The notes: generated from the letters alone by a model not told the origin. Numbered from the stretch's first letter, positions 1 through 10,283 are shown. The stretch: DNA of 64,000 nt from Botryococcus braunii (GCA_002005505.1 KV908382.1:365064-429063); one strand, 5' to 3'. Program-made: numbers and translations.

Positions 1-1125
1 TTCATGAAATACCCTGCCCAAGTGGGAGTACGGGTAGTGACGCCATAAAAGCACGAGTCGCGAAGAATCAAGGCATAAAGATGATCATGAGGCAAAGACA
101 CCAACGAGTTCCAAAAGGTGGCCATACGCTTCAGCCAGAGATGAGCGAGGGGTTGAAGCCCCAACTCAGCTAACAAAATCGGAGTGGCCACCGAGGGCGC
201 ACCCCTAACAACATCTTCAACATGACCAAGTAACTAGACTCTAAGAGCTGAACAGAAGGGGCCGCAGCCGGTGAACGAAAAGAACGCCATCCCCAAATCT
301 CACATGCATATGACGCCGTGGGCACAACACACATGAGAATCAACTTAAGAAGAAGACCTATAGAGGCCGCGCACTGCAGGTTACCATACTTACGCATAAG
401 GGAGCTCCACGTGGCCCACATTTTACCATTCAGCAGGCCAAAGGTGCCCCCACACCCCCAACCGAGGATAAAATAACACCCAAGTATTTCTTAGTATATA
501 CGACGGGAAGCATGACCCCGTCACAAACCCACTGAAAGGAAGGGGGCGACTCGGGCGACGATGGAAAGACCATGACATCGGTCTTAATGGGATTAATACG
601 CATATACGAAAAGCCACACCAATGAACAACGGCGTCAATGAGTTGTTGCAAGCCCTCTGCCGTTTCAGCAAGAAGTATCAAATCATCAGCGTACATTTGA
701 GCCGGGACATGAGTCCCATCTCGAGTTTGGGGACCAACCCCAGGACAAGTAGCCCGAATCTGCCTAAGGAGCCCATCAGCATAAACCGTGAATAACGTGG
801 GACTAATCGGAGACCCCTGGGTAACCCCAGCACCCGAAGCGTGGAAAGATCCAGCCATGCCCCCAGCAACAACCGTAAACCGAACACCATCATACGTGGA
901 CCGTACCGCGCGGATAAAACCTTCAGCCACCCCGAGGCGCCTGAGGGCCTCCCATAAGTAATGCCGAGGAACACGATCATAGGCTTTAGATAGATCTAAG
1001 AAACAGCAATACAACGGGGCAGTGGGCGTAGCTAAGTCAACAAAATGCTGTAGAGTAAACAACGCATGTAACGTCGAGAACCCAGGGCGGAAACCACATT
1101 GCTCAGAACGGAAGTAACTCTGTGA
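1..1125 (-). pseudogene. LINE (non-LTR retrotransposon) reverse transcriptase fragment
   Basis: Read on the minus strand this encodes the reverse transcriptase of a non-LTR retrotransposon. The start is broken: homology begins near 1110 with a CGFRPGFST-like block. It continues through FLDLSKAYDRVPR (palm), GVTQGSPISPTLF and the catalytic YADD box near 680-690, then the thumb segment ending KYLGVILS. Near 430 the reading frame shifts, and the C-terminal part (PTASYACEIWG, about 420-170) continues in another frame. No 5' ORF, endonuclease or 3' tail is visible inside the window, so it is a truncated dead copy. The family is clear from the order of RT blocks; the clade is not resolved. Confidence 0.85.
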
Positions 1126-1300
1126 TCAACTCAGGATCCGAACGTTCCTACGGAGTTCGTGCCTAGTTCCGAGTCAGTTTACGGAGCGAGGGGTTGGCTG
1201 AGCCAACTTGGCTCCAAGCTCTTTGATCGAAGTGCTTGTGGATAGATCGTGTCGTTTAGACGGATCGAGGTATGTCAGAGTCGGATCTGCGATAGATCGG
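1126..1300. other. Unassigned stretch
   Basis: No gene or recognisable repeat was seen between the broken 5' edge of the LINE fragment and the candidate TIR element. Confidence 0.4.
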
Positions 1301-2083
1301 TACACCCCCCCAAATAAGTTATTCCCACCCTGACCGTCAATTGGCGTAATTCGTGTGGCATTTCGCAAGGAAATTAATATCGGCTCTGAAATTCCAGCAC
1401 GTGATAGTACATCAGTACACGTGACTGCCATGCCAGCACTCTTCCCAGGTCCGCCCTTAAAGACGGTGCCACGTCGCCTTAGAGAACCCCCTGCAGTACA
1501 AACCTCGCGGAAGCAAACAGGGCCTTCGAAACAAGACGCCGCAGCGTCTTGAGCATGAAAGCTTCTTACGATTAAACTTGAGGTTAAGTATTGTTACTAT
1601 TAAAGATTGTTGTCACGTAGTTTGGCGTTATTCGGTGCTGTGGGGGCTGCGTTGTAGCGGACATGACGAGATCGAGGTTAAGGAGCCATGCGCTCGGCAG
1701 TTTTTGAGAACAAAAGGGCTTTGTTCCTTCTCTCTAGGGCCCAGCTGACCAAAAGAGGAGAGTTTTGGGTGGACTCGTGGGGGACTTGAGGTCTGCATGG
1801 GGCCCCAATCGGAAGCCGGGATTCGGTGTTGCCTTGGAAAAAAGAGGCAAGAGATGGGATGGGTCCCGCCGTTAAGGCCGGAATTTCTGGTTTTTGTCAA
1901 AAATGATATTTCGATGCTACTACTGCTATAGGAATGAACCAAACTCTGTTTTTACGGACATAAGTTGCAAGCACGAAAGGGACCATTTAATGCCTTCAGT
2001 GGCAGGAAAAGGCGAATCCCTGACAAGCAGTGCCCAAATTACGGGTGGGAATAACTTATCTCGGGGGGGGGGGGGGGGTGGTA
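1301..2083. mobile_element. Candidate non-autonomous DNA transposon (MITE-like) with imperfect TIRs
   Basis: The left end (1301-1330) reads TAC, a C-run, then ATAAGTTATTCCCACCC. The right end (2043-2083) is its inverted copy with an expanded G-run. The 17-nt core is identical in the two arms. The roughly 0.78-kb interior has no convincing coding region. A short TA or GTA flank is present on both sides but is too short to prove a target duplication. It could also be two unrelated inverted fragments. Confidence 0.35.
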
Positions 2084-2253
2084 GGAGTCCTACTAGGACT
2101 GAGCAATGCATGTACGGATTCACGATTTCACGCACCGCCACGGAGCCGTAGATCAGTGCTCCGTTGCATTAGAGTGGCAGCGACTAGCTAGGGGAGGAAA
2201 ATGATGTCAGACCTCCTGACGTATTTTAGGGGTGAGGGCAGAAGTGACTGGTC

Positions 2254-2505
2254 AGTTCAGACGTTCTGCAACTCCAGTGTGTGATGCCCATCGTGTGGAT
2301 AGGACTGTCCAACAGCTCTTTGCATGCTTTGCTGAGATTGCAATATCGTGCAGGTATACCTATAATGCTGTTCTTAGCCTAGAAGTGTCACATTACAAAC
2401 ACTTAACATTGTAACAAGTTCAGACGTTCTGTAACTCCAGTGTGTGATGCCCATCGTGTGGATAAGGATGTCCAACTGCTTTGCTGAGATTGCAATGTCG
2501 TGCAG
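2254..2505 (+). repeat. LTR-like duplicated leader (family G): unit1 - GT spacer - unit2
   Basis: Two copies of a segment of about 90-100 bp (2254-2353 and 2417-2505) start AGTTCAGACGTTCTG and end GTGCAG. The spacer 2354-2416 starts GT directly after CAG and ends at TGTAA (2410-2414). A TATA-like TATTTTAG lies at 2222-2229, 32 bp before unit1. This is the same layout as in the LTRs of copia elements B, C, E and F in this window, so this is probably a remnant LTR whose outer ends and primer site are lost. Unit2 lacks about 11 nt of unit1, not bounded by splice sites. Confidence 0.5.
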
Positions 2506-2624
2506 GCTGTCTTGAGCTGTTCTCAAATGTGTTTGATCAACGTTGACGGTGCCATTTTCATAAAGCATGTGTCCAACCTCAACAGGAACAACCATCGTCC
2601 GTCTGTCTTGTTCCTTGTCTTACA
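2506..2624. other. Unassigned stretch between LTR-like leader and microsatellite
   Basis: No gene is seen. It may hold the U5 and flank of the family G remnant. Neither primer-site motif found elsewhere in the window (TGGTATCGGC or GGTTATGGGCCCAC) is present. Confidence 0.3.
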
Positions 2625-3207
<583 letters not shown>

Positions 3208-3377
3208 TGTAACGTACTTCCGGATACGTCCACCCGTCGGATACGGGTCTCACGTGGTCTTCGACCACGAGGGTGCATACGACTCGGTATGCACCTGTGT
3301 GAGGTCATTCTCACACGAGCCTTTGTCTTAGATCTTGCATCTAGCCTTTGTCTTCGTGAATTTCCTAGATCATTACA
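3208..3377 (+). repeat. A1 5' LTR (170 bp)
   Basis: Starts TGTAACGTACTTCCGG and ends CATTACA. The same sequence occurs at 27809-27978, 29300-29469 and 32639-32808. It has no internal duplication, unlike the copia LTRs here. Confidence 0.95.
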
Positions 3378-3396
3378 TTTGTTTTGGTATCGGCGA
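3378..3396 (+). promoter_or_regulatory. A1 primer-binding site (TGGTATCGGCG)
   Basis: TGGTATCGGCG lies 8 nt after the LTR and fits the 3' end of a tRNA ending CGCCGATACCA. The same motif follows the D1, D2 and TRIM LTRs, and a shorter match (TGGTATCGGC) follows E. The tRNA identity was not determined. Confidence 0.7.
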
Positions 3397-3430
3397 AAAT
3401 CTATTCTCTGTACTTTGTCCGTGCTCCACT

Positions 3431-4285
3431 ATGGCCGAGCTCGTTTTGCCTCGCGAGTCTACAATCGAATTCATCTTGACGAACGAGCCATCTTTCACGA
3501 AATCGGAATATGTGCCTACATCAACTCTCGCGACTGTACAAGATTTTCTTCGGAAGGAATTCCGTGTACCTGTGGTTGCGGGGACGAGTTCGTCTACGGC
3601 TTTTTGGTTGTGCGTGCAGGAGTACGAAACCTATGATGATCTTTCTGTTGTCATATCTGATGTACAGGCAAAACTCTCAGAGGCCACTGCCTCTCTCCGT
3701 CAGCGCCACGCCTCCTGGCTGGCTGCTCACGCGAGCTCCTACATGGTCGCACCCACGGCCTTTGGCGCAAACACAGCGTTTGCCGCCCATCAAATTGCCA
3801 TAAGGGACCTCCAGTCCGCAACGAACACTTATTGGGATTATAAGTTTCTGTTGCGTGACTTGGAGGGGCCAATTCCCTCCTACGCAGGGGACCTCACGGT
3901 GGCGCTTGAAACCCATCGTGAAGAAACCAATGCCCGGCTTACGGTAGTCGAGGGCGACGTCCGATCCATGAAGGACACCCTCTCAGAGCTCCGCGACTTG
4001 TTGCTCAAGGGTACGCCTCCGCTTACCCCGACTACCGAGCTTCCTCTCAATCCGGAATTCCCTCTCGATTACGACCAAATCAATCGGAGTTCCTTCCCTT
4101 CCAAGCCTATTCGTGTTCCACCACCCAAATTCGATGGGTCCAAGGAAGGTACCAAGGTCACCACCTGGTTTGAGCAATTTGACGACTATGCCTCTCTCAT
4201 GCACATTGCACCGGGTGACTTAGTCGCAAATGCTTCACTTTGCTTGTCGGGACGTGCAGCCGAGCAATGGGCCTTAATGAAAAAG
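3431..4285 (+). CDS. A1 Gag, N-terminal part (interrupted by D1)
   Basis: This encodes the first 285 residues of a Ty3/gypsy Gag, the structural protein that forms the virus-like particle. The start chosen is the ATG of MAELVLPREST, the first after the primer site. There is a helical N-terminal region, a predicted coiled stretch around residues 150-200, and then the capsid block beginning PPPKFDGSKEGTKVTTWFEQF, typical of plant gypsy Gag. The frame is cut after residue 285 by D1, with target duplication aaaag; capsid coding resumes in the same protein at 8326. The few residues past 4285 in the open frame are encoded by the D1 LTR and are not original. Confidence 0.85.
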
Positions 4286-4546
4286 TGTAGCATTTCCTAG
4301 GGTATAATGCTCTAGTATGGTCCTTGGCATTGCTCTTTGACTTGCCATGTGATCTGGATTCGCAGTACAACCTCGCTCAAGTAGTTCGCTCGGTTGCCCG
4401 ACTACGCGTCTGTGGCAGTACAGTATAATTCAATCCACCCTGGGTTTAAGAGTACGCTTGCGAATCAATCATGTAACACTCTTTCGTTGCACACCACGAA
4501 CGTCTCACTGTCTCATAAAAACCTCTTCCGCTTAGTTAACGCTACA
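4286..4546 (+). repeat. D1 5' LTR (261 bp)
   Basis: Begins TGTAGCATTTCC and ends AACGCTACA. It contains TGTAAC about 75 nt before its end, a possible poly(A) signal of the green-algal TGTAA type. A diverged copy is split around copia F (42345-42475 and 49914-50042). Confidence 0.95.
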
Positions 4547-4617
4547 GTGGTATCGGCGACAAGGATTAGTTCCTTGTCGTTCGTTCGTGGTGCGTTTCTT
4601 TTCCTTTCGGATTGTGA

Positions 4618-5174
4618 TGTCTCGGCATCCTCGTTCGGGTTCAAGGGCTCGTGCACCTAGTCCTGGCATCGCGGAGCCAGATCCATCCATAGATCTTCTT
4701 GCTTATGTATATGTAGATCGTTCATGGGTAGATCCTCGTTGTATGCTTAGGCGTTTGGTAGATATCGGCGCCCTGCTCGAAGGAGTCGTTGCATTAGGAT
4801 CTAGTGTTCCGTCGCATTCCCCTCCAGTTGATACCGCTCAGAGCATTTCAGAGGGACTTGAGATGTTAATTCAGTGCTCTCTCGCGCAACCTGCACCTGT
4901 GGTCGTGCCGCAGCCCATACCAACGGCAACTCCGGCATCGGCTACAGCCTCGTCAGGTTCAGGGAAGCCCTCGCTCAAGTTGCCAGACCCATCTGTATTC
5001 GAGGGAGATCCAATAAAGTTGGATCCTTGGCTTATGCAGACTGAAATGTTTTTGGGGACCTACGATGTAGGCTTGTCATCCGCTCGGTCCGTGGAGGTGG
5101 CTACGACGTTCTTCCGTTGCTTCCAATTACACCTTGAGTTGAGGAAGCACTTTTACAAATCAAATACAACTTGA
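4618..5174 (+). pseudogene. D1 Gag fragment
   Basis: The reading frame starts at the ATG of MSRHPRSGSRARAP; an in-frame ATG also lies upstream at 4587. It covers the N-terminal Gag region up to KLPDPSVFEGDPIKLDPWLMQTEM, the start of the capsid, and then runs into unrelated residues and a stop. The matching region of D2 (50110-51086) continues through the rest of capsid to a CCHC knuckle, so D1 has an internal gag deletion near 5115. Confidence 0.75.
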
Positions 5175-5183
5175 TTTGTTGGA

Positions 5184-5600
5184 CTTCTTTGGTATTACAG
5201 CAGTGTGAGGCCTGTTTCAGATGTCTGCCAACTGTTCAGTGACCCAGTATGGGATTCCTGTTTTGTATGGGCTTGGTAATCTGCAGGATTTCTTTCACAG
5301 TTGTTGCCATTCTTTCATGTCCCATATTGTGGATGGGCATGGTTTGTGTAGAGAGTTTCAGACATCCCCCCATGCCAGTGACTTGATCAATCCTGTGTGC
5401 ATGTATAAGAGAGATGCAGCTCCTCACCTTCTTTCTAGTGATGCTCATGTTGTCTTGTTTGTTGATGGTAGTAACAGGGAGTGTACTGTTAGCCAGCTTG
5501 TGTCACAGCTACTGCCAGGTACTAGATTGACTGTGCTCTCTTGCCTGAGCCACTGTGAACAGGTGCTGGAAGGGACTACACAACAACAACTCTCATGATG
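5184..5600 (+). pseudogene. D1 linker region between Gag and protease
   Basis: An open frame with DFF..., CREFQT, LVSQLLPGTRLTVLS has a clear counterpart in D2 at 51116-51481, so it is a conserved part of this family upstream of protease. The function is unknown. It lies in a different frame from the protease segment that follows. Confidence 0.6.
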
Positions 5601-5605
5601 TATTG

Positions 5606-7303
5606 CTCTCGGCTTCTGTTTTGGATGCACTGGGTCTTACTTCCACCTTTAAGAGCTCACCCCACTGCAGTTCCCATACAGGCTTGCCCTTATATCGTTG
5701 CCTGGTACAGACTGGTTGTCTCAGTGTGAAGGAGAAACCCCTGCCCGCAACTTCTTTTGACTCTTTTGTTCAGCTTGACAGTAGACACATTGTGAATAGT
5801 CTTGATCTTTCCTCCACTTGCATAGAGTTTGAGGGAATTCTTGCTAGTAGACCTGTCAGGATTTTGTTGGACAGTGGAGCCTCTGCAAATTTTATTGATG
5901 ATAAACTTGTGCAGGAGCTTGCCCTTCCCACTGTGCCTTTGAGTTCACATGTTACTGTGAGAGTGGCTGATGGTAGGACATCTGTGGTACGACATAGTGT
6001 GCAGTCAGGTAGAGTGTATGTCCCTGATGCATTGCGAGAGAAGGTACTGAGAGAGTGTCATGCCACCCCCTTTTCTGGCCATCTTGGGATTAACAAGATG
6101 CATGAATTAGTGTGCAGGGAATTTTGGTGGCCACGTCTCAGCTCATCAGTCAGGGACTTTTGCAGGCCTTGTGACACCTGCCAGCGCACTAAGGGGACTG
6201 GAGCCGTACCTTATGGTCTACTTCAGCCACTGCCTATTCCGGATGGACCTTGGCAGAGCATTTCCCTTGACTTAGTGACTGATTTACCTGTCTGCTGTGG
6301 TTTTGACTCGATTGTGGTATTTGTTGATAGGTTTTCCAAGTTGTGTGTCTTGGCTGCATGCACTAAAACCATCACTGCACCTCAACTTGCACAACTGTTT
6401 ATAGACAGGGTCTTTGTGAGATTTGGAATGCCTACCTCCATTGTGAGTGATAGAGATCCAAGGTTCACTAGCCATTTTTGGAAGGCCTTTGTGAAAATAT
6501 TGGGTACTGAGATTGCTATGTCTACTGCTTACCACCCTCAGACGGATGGGCAGACTGAGAGAATGAACAGGACCATGGAAGACATGCTGAGAGGGTTTGT
6601 GGGTCCCAGGCAGGATGACTGGTACAAGTATTTGAGTATGGTGGAGTTTGCATATAATAACTCACTTCAGGCTTCAACACTGCAGACACCCTTCTTCCTG
6701 AATCATGGGCGCCATCCCCTTACTCCCTTGTCTTCTGCTGTTCCCTCACGTTCTGTGAATCCTGCCGTTTCTGAATGGGTTGAGGGGCTGCAGACTGCCA
6801 TAAAGAGTGCCAAATCTAATCTTGCCTCTGCACAGCAACGGCAGAAATCTTATGCAGATAGAAAGAGACGAGACCACCCTTTCAAGGTGGGGGACCAGGT
6901 GTTGTTGGCTGCAAGGAAAAACCAGCTTTCACCTGGGCTCTCGTCAAAGTTATCAGCTAAGTATTTTGGGCCCTTTACTATTGCTGCAGCAGTTGGTTCT
7001 CGAGCTTTTAGACTCGTCTTGCCTGAGACTGTAAATATTCATCCTGTGTTTCATGTTTCCCAGCTGAAGCCTTATGTGTCTTCATCTGTACCAGTTACTG
7101 TTACTTCACCACCTCCTTTGTATGCAGACAAGCGTGGCGGCGTTTATGAAGTGGAGGCCATCATAGCTAAGAAGAAAGTTGGAAAGTCTTGGCGCTACTT
7201 AGTCAAATGGAAAGGCTACGATGAGACTGAGAATACTTGGGAGCCTCTTGCCCATGTTCGCCATCTGGCTGATGACGTGGCAGCTGCCCCAGTCCTTTCT
7301 TAA
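5606..7303 (+). CDS. D1 protease-integrase-chromodomain fusion (RT/RNase H deleted)
   Basis: One uninterrupted frame. The N-terminal part is an aspartic protease with the active-site motif LLDSGASANFID (about nt 5863-5900). Near nt 6000 it passes in frame directly into an integrase: zinc-binding H-H-C-C block (HLGINKMHELV...CDTCQRTKG), catalytic D in SLDLVTDLP, IVSDRDPRF, and [14 protein letters not shown]. The C-terminus has a chromodomain (YEVEAIIAKKKVGKSWRYLV, then WEP). Comparison with D2, which still has the RT start, shows that the rest of the protease, RT and RNase H were lost by a frame-preserving deletion. The family role would be cDNA integration; this fusion could supply integrase in trans but cannot reverse transcribe. 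Confidence 0.88.
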   Translation, partial: LSASVLDALGLTSTFKSSPHCSSHTGLPLYRCLVQTGCLSVKEKPLPATSFDSFVQLDSRHIVNSLDLSSTCIEFEGILASRPVRILLDSGASANFIDDKLVQELALPTVPLSSHVTVRVADGRTSVVRHSVQSGRVYVPDALREKVLRECHATPFSGHLGINKMHELVCREFWWPRLSSSVRDFCRPCDTCQRTKGTGAVPYGLLQPLPIPDGPWQSISLDLVTDLPVCCGFDSIVVFVDRFSKLCVLAACTKTITAPQLAQLFIDRVFVRFGMPTSIVSDRDPRFTSHFWKAFVKILGTEIAMSTAYHPQTDGQTERMNRTMEDMLRGFVGPRQDDWYKYLSMVEFAYNNSLQASTLQTPFFLNHGRHPLTPLSSAVPSRSVNPAVSEWVEGLQTAIKSAKSNLASAQQRQKSYADRKRRDHPFKVGDQVLLAARKNQLSPGLSSKLSAKYFGPFTIAAAVGSRAFRLVLPETVNIHPVFHVSQLKPYVSSSVPVTVTSPPPLYADKRGGVYEVEAIIAKKKVGKSWRYLVKWKGYDETENTWEPLAHVRHLADDVAAAPVLS

Positions 7304-8064
7304 GTCCCACTTGCGGGCATCCCTTGATTAAGCCATTTGCGGCTTGAGACTTTTCCAGCCACTTGCGGCTGATGACCCTTGGAGCTTCAACACCAGCCAG
7401 CTTGGATCTGGGAGGGAGGGAGGGAGGGTGGAAGGGTCTGGGAGGGGGATTCGTGAATTGGGGCTTGCATGCATGTCTCTTGGTTAATTGTTTTGCATGG
7501 GTTATGTTTCCTGACCCACGGCTCCATTTTGTGATGCACTTGCTGTGGCAGTGTAGCTGCAAATTGTAGTTCCGTGCATGAGTAACTTGCTTTGGTATCT
7601 TACCCATGAGATACACTATGTGGCAGTTAGTTGTGTATAGCTTGCTGCTCTAGACGATATGCCTTATGCCTTTAGTTGGAAAGCCACCTCAAGCGAAGGT
7701 TACACTGCAGTGCAGGGTAACTGGACCTAAGGTTTGGACAAGTGCTAGTCTAATGACTCAACCTAATTGTTTCATCATTGGTGTGAGTGCTGTCTAGGGA
7801 GTTCGTCCCCTAAGTTAGAGGATCCGCCTTGCAGACGATAGTCCTTAGAATGTTGAGGTATTCGAGCATTGAGCAGATGAGTCCCTCGTCTGTGTCGTGC
7901 TAACTTGCTTTGTGGACTTCATCCTCTGACTTGCGTTGTTTCGTAACTATAAGAGGTGTGATTGTCTATAGTTACAGTAAGCAGGGTTCGTGATGCCCCT
8001 GTCTTACGTTTATGGCCCCATTGCCATAAACAACATCTCATAGCTTATGCCAAGGGGGAGGGCA
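7304..8064 (+). other. D1 3' untranslated region and polypurine tract
   Basis: No coding sequence seen. It contains a GGGA-rich patch at about 7410-7430 and the polypurine tract CAAGGGGGAGGGCA immediately before the 3' LTR, where plus-strand synthesis would start. Confidence 0.6.
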
Positions 8065-8325
8065 TGTAGCATTTCCTAGGGTATAATGCTCTAGTATGGT
8101 CCTTGGCATTGCTCTTTGACTTGCCATGTGATCTGGATTCGCAGTACAACCTCGCTCAAGTAGTTCGCTCGGTTGCCCGACTACGCGTCTGTGGCAGTAC
8201 AGTATAATTCAATCCACCCTGGGTTTAAGAGTACGCTTGCGAATCAATCATGTAACACTCTTTCGTTGCACACCACGAACGTCTCACTGTCTCATAAAAA
8301 CCTCTTCCGCTTAGTTAACGCTACA
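8065..8325 (+). repeat. D1 3' LTR (261 bp)
   Basis: Same sequence as 4286-4546, followed by the aaaag duplication and the resumption of A1 gag. Confidence 0.95.
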
Positions 8326-8954
8326 AAAAGTCTCTCACTCAGCGGGGACGTGATCCTAGGGACTTTTCCACCTTCAAAACTGAAATGCTTGCTCAGTTTG
8401 TGGAGGGTAAGGTCGAACACACTGTTCGAGTTCGTCTCGCATGCTTACGACACATTCACTCTGTTGCTTCCTATCATGCAGCTTTCAGAGCAATCATGGT
8501 AGAGGCAGTTCAACACCCCATCTCGGGGCCAGAGGCTTGCTCAGCTTTTCGCAATGGTCTCAAGCCAGCTGTCTACCAGTTGGTCATGAGGGATGCCATG
8601 GCCAAGGATGAGTTCGAGCACCTTGACGTGGTGGTAAAGGCTGCCAAGGAAGCTGAGGATCATCTCACTGTCCTTGCAGGGGGCTCTCACACTGACCACC
8701 GCAAGGAGGGTGGTTCACGTGCGGACAAGCGTCGCGCGCCACCCTTGGCCACCAAGCCTGCCAAGAAGCCTGCCCTCAACCTGCCTCCCAAGGCACTCGC
8801 TGAGGAGGTGGCCAAGTGGGCCAAGAAGGGCCTCGCTGAAGCCCTCTTCCACAGGCGCAACTCTGACGGGCGCTGCATCAATTGCGGCGTCCACGAGCAC
8901 GACACCGCGTCTTGCCCGCATCCTAACGTTGTCTTGCCACCTGCTAAACGCTGA
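8326..8954 (+). CDS. A1 Gag, C-terminal part with CCHC zinc knuckle
   Basis: This continues A1 Gag after D1. It holds the rest of the capsid (FRAIMVEAVQHPISGPEACSAF region), a Lys/Pro-rich basic stretch, and the nucleocapsid knuckle CINCGVHEHDTASC (CX2CX4HX4C), which binds retrotransposon RNA. It ends at TGA 8952-8954. The protease continues in the same frame after this single stop, so the product is either read through or the TGA is a mutation. Start here is the TSD boundary, not a start codon. Confidence 0.85.
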
Positions 8955-9580
8955 AGGTCTGGGCCTTCAGTCTCTCCTGCACCTCCTGCAGATGTGGCTG
9001 GAATAAGTCCGGTTCCTCCTACGCCCAATTCACACTCAGATGAATTGCCTGCACCACCACTTCTAGCTGCCCATGCTTTTCATCCAGACCCTGCTGTACA
9101 AGGCCTCACCATGGTCTTTGCGGGGCAGGTGTTGGACCAGCATGGCCACATCCTCTTCGACTCCGGAGCGGCGTGTAACGTCATCAGCTCCGCCTCGTGA
9201 AGAAGCATGCATTGGAAGTGTCCCCACGGGGAAACGTGCACCCACAGCTACAACTAGCCAATGGGACGCGCGTCAACCATATGGGCCAAGTCACAGTGTC
9301 CGTTACCGTCCAGGGTCAACGTTTCACAAGGGTTCCTTGTGTTGTGTTAGACTTAGCTATGGATTGGACTCTCATCTTGGGCAACCCGTGGTTACGTCGT
9401 TGTCGTGCTCAGTTGGACTTCGATGAGCTGACCATCAGAGGTTACACGAACAAAGCAAAGCCATTTGTTTTACGGTGTGCACCTTTGGACAAGCCTTGCC
9501 CTGGCAGCTGGTGTCAGGATACTAAGGTGTTCGTCATCTCTGCAGTGAAGGCTAAACGCTTAGTCCGTTCAGGATGTAAG
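8955..9580 (+). pseudogene. A1 protease region (frameshifted, interrupted by B1)
   Basis: In frame with gag beyond the TGA there is a linker and then an aspartic protease active site ILFDSGAACNVIS (about nt 9150-9190). A frameshift near 9195 moves the reading frame, and the protease continues (LQLANGTRV, DWTLILGNPWL) to the B1 insertion at 9580. The coding frame resumes at 24418. The protease would cleave the polyprotein in the particle. The DSG motif replaces the DTG of some families, as usual in chromoviruses. Confidence 0.8.
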
Positions 9581-10283
9581 TGTTGAGTTGTGAACATACA
9601 TTATAGAATGCCTTGTGCTTTAGGTGATCTTCAAATGTACATTATTAGGATACGGGTCCACTATCCACATAAGGTACCTCAAGACACGTTCGGATGAGGT
9701 CTATTTCGAACATAAGGTACAATCTGATTTAGATTACGCGTTAGCGTGAAAGGACTATTAAAGCTGCGATCACCGCATAGTCGAGCAACTGGTTTGGAAA
9801 GATACTGGGCACATAAGGATGCCAGTCTTGTTCATGCAGTTGCATGTGTCTAAAAGAGCAGACAGTCGTCAAGGACTGTAGCTGGAGAGGCACGAACTTA
9901 CGACCTGTCTGCTTGCTTACAGGTGCGGTGACGCAGGATGTGTATTGGTAATGTGTTCATGTTTGATTGCTTGTTTGTAAGTGAACCATCTTAGTGGACA
10001 ATCAAGTCTCCCAAACAGCTAAGGGACGGAGTCTTGATTGAGTATAGGAAGGTACTTGCTTTCAGCCGTCAGGAGCTTATCCGTGTGTAGATGCTCATTG
10101 ACAGATCAACATGTAACGGAACTGGTTTGGAAAGATACTGGGCACATAAGGATGCCAGTCTTGTTCATGCAGTTGCATGTGTCTAAAAGAGCAGACAGTC
10201 GTCAAGGACTGTAGCTGGAGAGGCACGAACTTACGACCTGTCTGCTTGCTTACAGGATACGCCACTGCCCATAACCTTTTACA
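9581..10283 (+). repeat. B1 5' LTR (703 bp) with duplicated leader
   Basis: Starts TGTTGAGTTGTGAACA and ends CCTTTTACA. A TATA-like TATTAAAG at 9756-9763 lies 31 bp before unit1 (9787-9922). The spacer 9923-10119 starts GT and ends with TGTAACGG (TGTAA at 10112-10116). Unit2 is 10120-10255, followed by a 28-nt U5. Both units end CTGTCTGCTTGCTTACAG, a good 3' splice-acceptor context, and the first is followed by GTGCGG. The B2 LTR has three such units and the B3 LTR has one. Confidence 0.93.
9923..10255 (+). other. Predicted leader intron inside B1 LTR (spacer + unit2)
   Basis: The donor CAG/GTGCGG at 9923 and the acceptor TTGCTTACAG/GATACG at 10255 would remove spacer plus unit2 from the 5' leader, joining unit1 directly to U5. 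The B3 LTR at 33705-34074 has exactly this joined form (unit then GATACGCC). This is inference; no transcript data are available. Confidence 0.5.

Larger units (their letters stand above)
4286..8325 (+). mobile_element. Ty3/gypsy D1, internally deleted, inserted in A1 gag
   Basis: The 261-bp LTRs (4286-4546 and 8065-8325) appear identical, and the target duplication is aaaag (4281-4285 and 8326-8330). The primer site TGGTATCGGCGA starts at 4548, and a polypurine tract caagggggag lies just before the 3' LTR. The interior has lost much of gag and all of RT and RNase H, leaving protease joined to integrase and chromodomain. It is likely non-autonomous but recently mobile, given identical LTRs. 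Confidence 0.92.

Noticed and set aside
9581..10283. Simple replication slippage as the cause of the LTR leader duplications
   Set aside because: Does not explain the exact GT/AG-bounded absence of both introns in F unit2, nor the same CAG/GT and TGTAA boundaries in five families; kept only as the null hypothesis.
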